The notes under the pieces are model-generated. The model saw nothing but the letters and a program-made list of their open reading frames with translations, searched no databases and was not told where the DNA came from. Both the position numbers and the translations under genes were made by a program. From Steinernema hermaphroditum (lineage: Eukaryota > Nematoda > Chromadorea > Rhabditida > Steinernematidae), in NCBI GenBank assembly GCA_030435675.1, contig CM059621.1, positions 6,448,001 to 6,512,000 on the forward strand: a stretch of DNA of 64,000 nucleotides. Direction: 5' to 3'. Positions 51,888-62,765 of this stretch are shown here, in pieces; the first letter of the stretch is position 1, and every line of letters starts with the position of its first letter.

Positions 51888-53934
51888 ATGGCTTGGCCAG
51901 TGTTTCTGACCTTCGGTCTTTTCGGTGAGTGCCTTCTTCGTATTTTTCGGGGTGAACGCATGTGATTTCAGGATTGACGTGGCCGATCTTCACGGTGATT
52001 TTATGTGGACAAAAGTCTCGCAACCGCACAACGGTCGGCTCAAAGGCAGCGGGAAAGAGGCAGCAGGAACTTCCAAAGGAGAAGGGCGCGGCGCTCGAAA
52101 AGGCGAAGAAGGACGATCAGCGCGGGACTACAAATAAGAAAGCTTTGAAACCTTGTTACCGTGATCATCCAGAGCAGTAAGAAAGCTCTTCCTTAGCTCC
52201 CCTACAAATGTTTTTAATGTTTTTAGGCCAACACAGTCAGATTTACATTCTTCTTCTTTGTCAAGAAAGAAGAGGAAACCTTCCTTGGCCAAAAAGAAAA
52301 GAAATCCTTCTTCGCCTTGGGAGAAAAAAGATGATGCAGCGCTTTCGAATGACAGCGTGACGGATTCAGCGGTCAAAACGACTCAGGATTCGGTTAATAA
52401 AAGATCAAAACGAGCATTAGAATCGAGTATGTACGCCCCAAACAAGAACAATGAAAAAGGAATGATCACGCAACAGAATTCGAAGAAGAAGAAAAAGCAG
52501 AGGGGGAAAAAGGAGAAGAAAGAAAAGGAGAAGGAGAAGAAGGAAGAGGAGGAGATGAAGAGGAATGCGGAAACTAACCGCAAACTGCGTCGCGAGTTTT
52601 CCCGTAGACATCGTAACAATACTCTCTCTTGTGCCAAGCTTCCTGACCATATGTCGCCTTTTGGAAGCTCTGGTAAATATACGAGAGTTAGCAAATATAG
52701 GCGTCCAAAGGTTAGTCACTATGCTATGTGAACTTTTTCATCAGAATTTAGGACGAGAAAAAGCGAGCTCCGCAAAGCTTTAACCGTCAAGCCCGCCAAG
52801 AGGCTGCCAAGCCAAATGGAGAACATTCCAGCAGGCTATCTCAAGAGGAAAGCGAAACGCGAACTGAGGAACACTCTGGCAGCCAATCCCGAAAAGAAGC
52901 CGTTAGTCCAACTGAGATACCTTATAGCCCCCAATCCCGTCAAGAAACTAGAAAGCCAACTGGGGAACGCTCTAGCCGCCAACCACGTCAAAAAGCCGTT
53001 AAGTCAACTGGGGAACGCTCTAGCCGCCAACCACGTCAAAAAGCCGTTAAGCTAGTTGCGGAACATTCTAGCCCTCAACCCCATCAAGAAGCTGCAAAGC
53101 CAACTGGCGAACGCTCTAGCCACCAACCACGTCAAAAAGCCGTTAAACCAGCTGCGGAACATTCTAGCCCTCAACACCCAGAAGAACCTGTAAAGCCAAC
53201 TGCGGAACACTCTAGCCACCAGTCCCGAAAGGTAAGCAGAACGGGAACTGAAGAACCTTCCAACAGCCAATGCCGTCAAGATGGAGGAGCGCGATCTAGC
53301 CCTCAACCCCGACAAGAACCTGTGAAGTCAACTGCGGAACACTCTAGCCACCAATCCCGAAGGGAAAGCAGAACGGGAACTGAAGAACCTTCCAACAGCC
53401 AATGCCGTCAAGATGGAGGAACGCGATCTGCGGAACGCTCTAGCCCTCAACCCCGACAAGAACCTGTGAAGCCAACTGAGATACCTGATAGCCGCCAACC
53501 CCGGCAGGAAAACGGAACGCGAACTGAAGAAAGCCCCAGCCACCACCACCATCAAGAAAAAGGAACGCGTACTGCGGAACACGCCAATCGTCAATCTCCT
53601 CAATCCAAATGCCCTAAGGATAAGCCGGCGAAGAAAGCTGAAAAACCTGAGAAACAACAAGGTGAGGATGCATAACTTAGTTCTTCAAAAATACATTTTT
53701 CGTATAGCTCCTGCTACCGATGGAAGTCCCACAAAGAAGTGCTCGCCCGAACCTTTTCGAAAATGCGATTTTCCGCTGGAAAAGAAGGACACTACGCAAG
53801 ACAAATCGAAAGAAGGAGCCGAATTACCGAGGCCAAAGAAGCGATCGCGAAGCAGGAAGAAGAACAAAAAACGAAAAGGGAAGGCGCAGAATCGAAACGA
53901 TTCCTATACATGCGATATAGTCGTGGATAAATAA
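51888..53934 (+). CDS. secreted basic protein with 16-residue tandem repeats
   Basis: Exons 51888..51924, 51972..52176, 52227..52710, 52752..53661, 53708..53934; 620 residues, phases consistent. The N-terminus MAWPVFLTFGLFGLTWPIFT is a signal peptide or anchor. Then follow Lys-rich tracts (KKKKKQRGKKEKKEKEKEK) and, in exon 4, a tandem array of about 16-residue units of the form KAVKSTGERSSRQPRQ, degenerate towards its end, where a ~44-residue higher-order unit (SRTGTEEPSNSQCRQDGG...) is duplicated. The C-terminus is Lys/Arg-rich with AATAAA overlapping the stop region. No known family. It lies 165 bp after the ADAR stop on the same strand, so the two may form an operon. Confidence 0.75.
52870..53580 (+). 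repeat. 48-bp coding minisatellite
   Basis: Within exon 4 of the secreted basic protein, units of 48 bp with the core gaacgctctagccgccaacc repeat; two adjacent copies (about 52945-53040) are virtually identical. Later units diverge by substitution while keeping the frame. Because the unit is a multiple of three, copy-number changes do not shift the frame. Long open frames exist on other frames of both strands, as expected for such an array. Confidence 0.9.
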
Positions 53935-54279
53935 ATGAGTGGGTATTACCGCATTCGTTGTTCCAACTTTACCACACTCAAAGTCTGTTCTCCGGAGATC
54001 ACTGTGCATAAGACGTCAACACGTTTTATTCTATAATATTATTGTCATATACATCAGGAAGACAAAACAATCTGAAGAAGCGTACGTGGGAGCCAGCGGA
54101 GAGAGGACGGGTCGGTGCCATTCAACGGGTATCGGAGGCAAGAGAATGCACCAAAGAGAGTTTAAGTAATTCTTTTGGGGGAAAGTACACGTGAGAGGGC
54201 GCGAACTGATATAACTTAGGACTAAAAGTGAAAGTACCGAAATCTCGAAAAGAACTAAGAATGTGCCCGTAGATTCGAT

Positions 54280-57200
54280 CTACCCCTGCACCTGCTTCAG
54301 CTGCTTGACCGCTTGGATGTAGGCGACGAGCGAGGTGAGCGGCTTCGCCCTCTCGATGAAGCGGTGCTCTAGAAGTTCCTCGGTGGTGGCGCGTGCGTCC
54401 GGCGACACGCAAAGGCATCGGTCGAGGAAGTGCACGAAATCGGGCGAGAGGTCGTCCCGCCGTTTGATGTCCGGCTTTCCGTTTTGAGCGATTAAGTAGA
54501 TGGCCTGAAAGATCGTTGGAAAGGTTCTGGAAAGGTGGTGACTACCTTGATGGGAGTTTCGTGGATGTATGGCGGTTCCCCGTCGATCATCTCCAGCGCC
54601 ATAATTCCCAAACTCCAAATGTCGACTTTGAAGTTGTACTTCGTCTTGTTCACGATCTCGGGCGCCATCCAGTAGGGCGTGCCGACCATCGTGGCTCGTT
54701 TGCCGCCGTTTTGGATTTGGGCGCAGAAGCCGAAGTCGGTCAGTTTGACGGAGCCGTCCATTCCAAGGAGGACGTTGTCCGACTTGATGTCGCGGTGGAT
54801 GATCGAATGGCTGAAAATGATCGTCGTATTTGATATGTTTCCATGGTTAAAAAGCTGTTTTATCAGTCTTTGAAAGGATATTATTTACTGTTCTTCAGCT
54901 CGTGTATGTGTTGCAAAAACTGGTAACTTAAGAAGAAAGGCTACTGGTCTTAAAACTGCGCATAATTAGCACTGTATCTACTCAGTTTTTTGTGATGATT
55001 GTTGTGGTAATTTCTGAGGTTAACCAGCTACCAAACAAGGTGGATCGGGTCTTTCATTTGTGTCGATGGCGATCGGTCGTGTCGTCCACTCGCTCTCTCG
55101 CTCTTTCAGAAATAAGTTGAGTGAGCGGTCGTTCTCGGCCTTTCGCTTTGCCCGCAATGCTCGCCCTGGCTCCCAGAAGACCCGGGGCACCAGGGAGCCA
55201 TAGTTCCATCTACCTGATAAAGAAACTCTCTACCCTCACCCGCGACGCCAGGCCGAAAATTCAATAGATTCGCTGATTTCAAATAGCTAGAAGTACCATT
55301 CACTTGACACTATATCTCACATATACACATTCCATGCACCCTTAAGTGTAGATTACAGTTTTCGACGATGGTCCCTAATTGCTTAGCATATCGCGGCCTT
55401 GAAGTTTGCACTGAATTCAGTCGACTTTTCGTGTTATGCACTGCCCCGTAAAGTCGTAAAAACAACATAAAAACACGCACATCTCGCTGCGGTTTTGTTA
55501 ACTACTTCGTTTCATCGGAGAACCAAAACTCACCTATGCAGGAAATTGAGCGCAAGAAGACACTCCTTTAGGACAGCCGCGATCTGTCCCTCGTCGAGCT
55601 CGGTCTTGATGACGACGTCAGTGAGATTTCCGCCTTCGAGGTAGTCCATCACCACCCACAAGTCGTCTTTGTCGACGAGGAAACTCTCTTGGAAGTTGAC
55701 CAGGTTCTAGAGACGTCGTGGTGGAAAGAGTGAGAGGACTATCGGGGTGGTACCTGGTGCCTGTACTGTTGCATGACTTTGATTTCCGTCAACAACATGT
55801 CCTTCTTCTGTTGCGTTTTGAAGGCGATGCGCTTCACGGCGACGACCTCTTGGGTCTCCTTGCAACGAGCGGTGTAGACAGTTCCCGAAGCTCTGAAATC
55901 GGATTCATCGAACATGGGCATCGTGGTGAATTGATGTTGACAGTGCAGGTCCAAAAATACAAGGTTGAATATTGAGAATGGGCCACCATTAAACCCCTTA
56001 GCTCATGCTATGTCTAAATGGACATTGCTATGCCATTAAAAGTATCCCCCTAGACTATCTATCATCGTTATGTGTCATCTTCCACAGCCTTCTCCTGAAC
56101 ATAATCGCGTGAACTTTCAAAAATCCTGAACACGATGTCCTATACGAATTTTAAGCTTTTGATACGACCTTAAAGTACTCTCTCTTGGGTATCTGGCCGA
56201 CATTTGATCCATATCCTACCATTAATCGAAAATATCCAGATTCTAGAAAATGGAGTTAAAAACGTTTAGGACTTTGGATTCTATTGAAATGCGATGGCAG
56301 CCAACTCGCTACAAATTGATATTAGAGACCTATCTACCTACATCGGCTTCCTTCTGCGCAAGAAAACAATTATTGGCTCACTGTCAGTGCTCTAACACCG
56401 AGAAGAAAAACATGCTTGTGTTTGAAAGGTCTAAACTTGAAAACTTACCCTACACCGATCTTATTGAGCAGCTGATACTTCTCGTTAGGATCGCCCGGCG
56501 TCACGATGAGCGCCAGCTCCTCCAGGACCTCTTGGTCAGTGAGCTTCGGCTGTTGGGTTTGTCGCTTCCTGACCACTGGGGCCGGAGCCGGTGGCGGCAC
56601 GACTTTCTCCTCCTTGGGCGGAAGAGGGGGATTCCCGTTGCCGTTGGCCACCGCCTCGACCGAAGAAGTCCTCGAGGAAGAATCGTCCGAAATGTGCGAT
56701 TCGCCGGAGCGCGTGAAGGCTTTGTGGTAGGTCGAGTTGGTCGCCGGCGACTTCAGATGGCTCGGCTTCGGTGGAAGGGGAGGCGGAAGACGGTTATGCA
56801 CCTGGGGAGGCGTTGGGATCGAGTTCCACGACTTGGAATTCGGGTCTTGCTGTGGAGGCAGCTCTGGCACTGTCGCCAAGGCGTCGAGAGAGGAGGTGGC
56901 CGATTCCGAGGAGGGCATCTCGTTGCCGAGCGAGTCGAGTTCTCCGCTGCTGTGCGTGGTTTCGTTCTCTTCGTCGGAGTTGTATACGGACTTGGCGATC
57001 ATGAACTTGTCCTTCTTCGGCTGGTTCATTGTCATCGCGTAGAATTTGAGTGCCGTGACCACAGCCGTTGGGTTCTTTTTCTGGTCGGCTTCACTGAAAT
57101 CGAACCAATGAAACTCAAAAGGCATTTTGACTGAACTTTGGCCAAAATCGTTTCAGCCACATGGGAAAATGCGTGATCATTTTTACCTACAGAAAGATAT

Positions 57201-57453
57201 CCAATTCCAATTTCTCCTCTTACCTAATATCCCTAAGAAGGATGTCCATCCACGGCTGCGGAAGTCCACTGAACTTCTGGCCATCGTAGCCCACATGCAT
57301 CCGATGGACGGTGTTGTACGGTCCGCTGATCTCGCTGATGGTGGAGCTCGTGGACGGGTCGTCGATGCTCGATCCGTTGTTGTTGGACGAGTTGAAGATG
57401 CGCCCGAGGAGCGACCGGAGACGCACCTTCGAGCGATCCTTCGTCGAGGACAT
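54280..57453 (-). CDS. pak: group I p21-activated kinase (PAK)
   Basis: Exons 57453..57224, 57093..56449, 55892..55754, 55706..55534, 54810..54546, 54504..54280; 558 residues. The CRIB motif [16 protein letters not shown] (about 42) binds GTP-loaded Rac/Cdc42 and lies in the autoinhibitory region. A Ser/Pro-rich linker with PPPLPPKP and PPPAPAP could bind SH3 domains. The kinase domain starts [13 protein letters not shown] (about 285), with VAVKRI, the catalytic [10 protein letters not shown] (Asp about 403), DFG (about 421) and the activation-loop threonine in [13 protein letters not shown]. It ends with a family-typical helix. PAKs control actin and axon guidance (MAX-2/PAK-1 in C. elegans). 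The start ATG abuts the acceptor CTCGTTCCAG. Introns 2 (556 bp) and 4 (723 bp) are long. Confidence 0.95.
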
Positions 57454-59850
57454 CTGGAACGAGGCTCGATTCAGGAGAAGGGAAGGTGGAGAGACGCGAT
57501 GGTGCGGGAAGAAGAAGGAGCATTAATATTTGATGAAACGGTGGAAAAGATTGATGTGAAGAAGGGATTTCGCGCTGTATTTCTAGGTATAACCCGAGCG
57601 GTTTCGGCTGATGTACGGCGATTATTGCATAACGCGTGGAATGCAAAAGAGAACTGACGGGAAACCGGAAAGTGTGACGACGGATTTGTTGCGGCTGAAC
57701 GCGGGAGAAGTAGTGGGAAAAGGTGACAATTTGATTGGCGAGTGCTGTAATATGTATACAAAGTGTGTCGCTGAGACTAGACAACTAGACGGTAAGCTAT
57801 CGATTATATCCCGATATGTCCATTATCTGAATCTGAAGACAATGCCTAAAGCCGAAGATGCTAAAAAAATGAGACAATGATATTTGTGTCGTTAAGAGAT
57901 CCTCCAGGCTATTGATGGGATTAAGAAGGATGAGCCATAAATATTTATGATCTTTACGACCTTTTGAGACGTTAGTTGCGACTGCCTTCCGATGGACCAA
58001 TTACAGGCCTCCTATCTTCGTGGGCAGCTCAAGCTAAAAGGTTCGGGAAATGCCATTAGAGTAATAGTGTTTGTGCAGTGAGTGACGCGAAAAGCAATCG
58101 GATATTCAGAAAACAATCAACGTCTGGAACAGGCCAAACAAAAGTGTAAAGTAGTCGAGAGGCAGAGCACAGGGCATGTAAAATTGAAAATGAAAAACCG
58201 AAGATCTAGGAAAGTGAGGTTGGTAGGACAGAACCTGAAATAGTGGATTAATAGTGGAGATAATCCTCGCGCTGCGACTAATCTTGTCGTAGTACGGAGA
58301 ATAAGGAATGCGTCTTTAAATTGTCAGGCTGATTTAAGACTGAAAAAAGAGTTACCGTAGATTGTAGTGTCAAAAATGGCTCATCGAATACAACATCGTC
58401 AGATTGAAGAAGGAGTGCTTATATTAACCTAGATTTGAGCAACTTGACAAGAGGTTGGAACTATGGTCCTGGTGTTCCAGGCCTTTTGGGAATCGGTACC
58501 ATGCACCAGTTGCAACTACGATCTACAGTGGATATCACTTAAAGTTTAGCTTTGCCTTTGACGAACATGCCTCATATTTTTGTGCAGAAACGTTTATAGC
58601 AAATGACTGTTTCTCACAGTGAAGGTGGTGTTTCATGTGGGTCAACATCACAAAGCGTGAAGATGGAGAATCGAAATTCAAACTTCGTTTTTTGGCGATC
58701 AAAGTTTTCATCTCTTTCATCTAAAGATTCATCTCTAATGTGAAGCGAATACCATCCTAGTACTTGCTATCTAACCTTGGCTCTAATGGAACATCTCCCA
58801 GCGGGGGCTGAAATTCGACATTTTCCCGGATATCGACGCCAATTAACGACCTTCCTCTAATGGATGAAAGTGTTTTAGCACTCTTTCCTAAAAGCGCTAT
58901 TTTCAGAACTTCCGCTTCCCAAAATAGCAGCTGTAATTTGGCCTTTCGTGTGCAGCAAAGCATCGCAAACATAAGCCTGATCAATAAGTTGTTAGAGTAA
59001 TTGCGTTTGCAGAAAGCTACGTGTTGAACAAGCATAGAATAACAGCAAATATACGAGCTTAAGGCGATTGTATGTAGAGTGGTGGTGGTCTAAAATTAGC
59101 GCTAGATTCGTTCTCCAAAGAAACAACCGGATATAAATAAAGCCAATAGTCGGCGCTGTTTACATGATCGCCCACCAAATTAGTAAAAATAGCACTACTT
59201 GGTGTAAAGCGTCGATGTCGAAACTCTACGGACAAACAAGAAAACATCGATTAGTCGCCGAAAAGTGACCAAAACAGGCATGAGTCAGCGGCGCGTCCTC
59301 GCGGCACCCCCACCCGGCCGAGCATCGGGACGCGCGTCCAGCATGCTCCTCTCCGGCTCTTCTTAATGGACAATAAAATGCGAATTCGCGCGGCGACGCG
59401 ACAGTCGATCGGCCTGCGCCGCCCGGCGCCGTCATTTGAATATCGACCGTCGGCCACGACGACCGAACGAAAGACGGTATCAGAATCGATTCACCCGTTC
59501 CGCGGACGAGCCATCGCGGCGCGACCGATCGACGTGGGTGGTCGTCGAGTACAGAGAGTGATTTGTTATATGCGAGCGGTGGGAGGGTGGAGGTCAAGGG
59601 GTGCTACTTGTTTTGGTGGTTCTTTAGCGACATAGGTGGACTTTCCCACCATTAACGCTGCACGTCCTAAGGGTGGTTCGCATGCAGATGGCCAACTGAC
59701 ACCAAGAATCACCATAGACATAGAGATTTTGTGTAGGAATTTTCTGTGCAAGCTTGCTGGAATCGTCTCCGAAGTGCAATGTTGTCGGCGAAAGTGCAAC
59801 AACTGACAGAAAACCGGAATTTGAGAAGGATTAAGTGCTCCGACATGTGG

Positions 59851-60042
59851 ATTACTTGTGTCTTAACTTTTTTGAGTGCAATCATGTCGGAGGCGACCGG
59901 TCAGTGGCCGTGGTGTTACTTTTATGGCGTCGGTTCTGTTCGCACATATCCGTTAATTTGCCACGGTAACCGAGTGGTAATGGGAAGTCAACTGGAAGAG
60001 AAATTGCTAGTTTGTATCACCAACTTTAGAAGTTGCAGCTAA
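59851..60042 (+). CDS. possible small secreted peptide
   Basis: From an ATG at 59851 the frame encodes 63 residues, with a hydrophobic start MWITCVLTFLSAIMSEATG resembling a signal peptide and a mature part with four cysteines (WPWCYFY, LICHG, LLVCITN, RSCS). The same frame is open upstream to another ATG at 59746. There is no recognised family, no acceptor close to the ATG and no nearby gene. It could be a chance open frame. Confidence 0.22.
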   Translation: MTCVLTFLSAIMSEATGQWPWCYFYGVGSVRTYPLICHGNRVVMGSQLEEKLLVCITNFRSCS

Positions 60043-61240
60043 GAAATGAATCATAAATTGTGTTTAGAGGACATCGCTGTCAACGGGATGTAAGTTGTGG
60101 TTCAGGCGCTTGTTTTCATTCATTTATCGCATCATCGCCATTCTCTTATACACAAAAAAAGGAAATGACCTATGAGTCACCCGACGTTGAGCAAGAAGAC
60201 ATATAAAACCAGTTTTTGCAAGGAGTTTCTTTTTTTAACGCCATGATTTCTATCAGAGCTGATCAAGAAGAGATCGATTTCCCAAAATGACGAACACGAA
60301 ACACCAAAACATGCCACAATGCATCAAATTCAACGTGAGTCACTTGCAAATTCGGGCGGAAGAGGGCGATTAGAAGTCATAAATATGTGGGCATTGCATG
60401 GTTTCTTGGTGACTTGTGTGGTTTTGTTGTGGCTTTGAGTAAATAGGATCACAGGAAATGAAGATTAAGAACAAGAATAACGCTTCAGAATCGAGTTGAG
60501 TCGAGCAAAAATCGCACATAAGTAACTGTTTTAGGAATTGTGATTACTTCAACCTAGATTATTAGATTGGTATGGTCCATAAAACCGCTGTTCCGGGAAC
60601 AAAACTAAATTGTGATGAAAAGATAACGCTCCAACGATAACCCAAGAACACAGAACAAACTCTAACGCTAATCCACTTAAGCGTCTTAGAAAGAATTATT
60701 GTTGCAAAGGTGCCTTTCCAAAACCTGGAAAAGCGTCCAAAGGCTGCAGGCCAGAAATGCACGACGGAACGGAGGGAGGATAGAAAGAACGAACGAATGA
60801 CTCCGCAGACATCCGCCGGAGGCGCCGACCCTTCGGCGCTGACTCATCGCCATCACCGTCCGAAGCGGTAGAAAGTGGAAGGGGCGAACGTGCGTTGTTT
60901 ACTCTCTCCTAATCCCCGGCGGCCCGCCGCACGCACTTTACTCCTTCTTCGCAACTCGAAATCGATTCGCAAATTGGCGATCGATCATCTCCGTTTCACC
61001 CTCTTATCGTCCTCATTGGCCCCAAGGAGCTAATTGCAAGTGACACGTGGGCGTCTTCTTCGCCGAAATGCGCTTAGAATCGAACGGTTTCGGCATCTTG
61101 GGTGGCAGGCCGATCCGGGGGTTGCGAAACGGAGGAAATTGCATTTAAGGAAATGATGCAGAGGAGGGAAACGGACCTATGGAATGATGAATAATGTGCT
61201 GGAAAAAGAGCTCAAAGGCGGGACGAGTCACAAGGGCTCG

Positions 61241-61540
61241 TTAAGTTGAATTGACTTCATAAATTTTATGTTTTGCATGTTCGTCGGGATGTTCAGCTTC
61301 AATAACATTGAGATAGTCATGAATGAATGGATCACTCTTGGCACCAAACTGCTCGTACAAGATAAATTTCTGTTCGAGCTGAAACAAAGTGATTTTCTTC
61401 AAGTTCTTTGTTTTCTGATCTGTATCTAAGCAAAGCAAAGCAAAGGCACAACCGAAATCGAAAATATTATGAGATATCCATGTTTCCAGTGAAACGTCTT
61501 TCATTTGTGATGGATTTTCAGAAGTTTTCAATATTTCCAT
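61241..61540 (-). pseudogene. CNOT11-like fragment
   Basis: A 99-residue frame whose middle (FDFGCAFALLCLD, then FQLEQKFILYEQFG and SDPFIHDYLNVIE) resembles the region of CCR4-NOT subunit 11 where a hydrophobic helix is followed by a Q-x-x-FxLYE and NPF-type motif. No flanking exons of such a gene are visible. It may be a degenerate or retro-copied fragment, or a distant lineage-specific gene. The similarity is from memory of the family pattern and is weak. Confidence 0.3.
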
Positions 61541-62666
61541 CGACTTTTATTACAATTTTCAATTGAAATGTGCCTTTTTTGAAATTGAAATATTTTTTTA
61601 TGACAGGGACAGCACTGTGATTATGGTATGCTTAGCCTGATTTAGACCAACGCTATACTTAATTTCACGCATCTACAGATTCGTTATTTTCATCGAATCA
61701 TAGTGCGAACCCTTGCGTGCTCGGTAAGAATGGATAAGAGCCGGCACACTTGAGATAATTGATTTCCACTTGAGATTTTGTTGAGATGCGTCAGATGAGG
61801 CACAGATCACATCCCAATCCCACGGATAATAAGTTCTGTGGATGAGAGAAAAAGAGAGAAAAAATCTCCCTTCACAAAAAATTTCTACTCAACAAAGTGT
61901 CTAAAAAAGGAAAATCAGCACAATGTGAGATCGGATTGTATACGGACTAGTCGTGATCGTTGTTCGAAGCTGGTCACAGATTTTGGTTCAAGGCGGGTGG
62001 TCTTGCAAAGGCAAATGTGCAACGTTAAGATCTGGCTACCAAATTCTGATAAGCTCCCAGTTTAAGTGCTGAAGCATTTAACGCGATAAATATCGATGAT
62101 TACCTTAAATTGTACTTAATTATCCTAAGAAAGTGCAAAGTTTGAAATCGAACTACATTTTTTATGCTCACACTTGCTTCCTAGCTCTGTTAGAAAATAA
62201 TGGCAAGCAGATATAGTCACAAAAAGTTCACTAACGTATGGTTGTCGTTGGACACTGACGAAGAAGGCTCGTTCTGCTGAAGAGAGATTCGTATTTCCAG
62301 GGGGCAGCGTAAGGAGAAAATAAAAAACGGACAAGAGGATTGATGATAATGGGCAAAAAAGCTGATGAAGGAATGATCGACTAAGCCACTTATCGAGATT
62401 ACATCTTTGAAAGCATTTTGTCTAAGAGACGCATTAGTTTACGAAAACAAAAGACGGCGACGGGGAAAACAACGACGTGAAAGTATCAAAGTAACAGACT
62501 TCGATCGAAAGCACCCAGCCGAGGAACAGGTTGGCGCCTTATCTTAGTGCGCCATCAGCAGAATTGGCGACTTCCCCATTTTCGATTTCACGTTTCGTAC
62601 ACTTCTAGGAGTGTAAACAATGCTCAAGAGGAGAGTAACTTACGTCTTGCCTCGATTTCCGCTTAC

Positions 62667-62765
62667 AGAAGAGAAGCATGGTCACGTCTTCGGCACCTCC
62701 ACCATCGAACGGCGACTCGATTTTGCGGCACACGTGTTTTGCGACGAAGAGCACAAAAAGTGATG
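62667..62765 (-). CDS. orphan internal exon, membrane-segment coding
   Basis: A 99-nt exon between the acceptor GTTTTACAG and a strong donor TTCT|GTAAGCGG, in phase 1/1. It encodes SLFVLFVAKHVCRKIESPFD and then GGGAEDVTMLLF: a short hydrophobic helix followed by an amphipathic acidic segment. Exact phase compatibility and consensus sites support a real exon of a minus-strand gene whose other exons I could not identify. The family is not recognised. Confidence 0.4.

Larger units (their letters stand above)
57454..62666. other. gene-poor DNA with two GC-rich islands
   Basis: No complete gene is supported. GC-rich islands at about 59250-59560 and 60780-61130 contrast with AT-rich flanks. The second contains CACGTG (in gacacgtgggcg) and many CG dinucleotides, but neither island shows splice-bounded exons. 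They may be promoters or conserved regulatory blocks of a long gene. A fragment and a small peptide candidate within this stretch are listed separately. Confidence 0.4.

Noticed and set aside
53052..53660. Minus-strand open frames opposite the minisatellite
   Set aside because: Multiple open frames are a by-product of the 48-bp repeat; the sense frame continues across consistent introns.
59226..59635. Open frames on both strands of the 59.3-59.6 kb GC island
   Set aside because: Open by composition only; Arg/Ala/Gly-rich translations with no splice boundaries.
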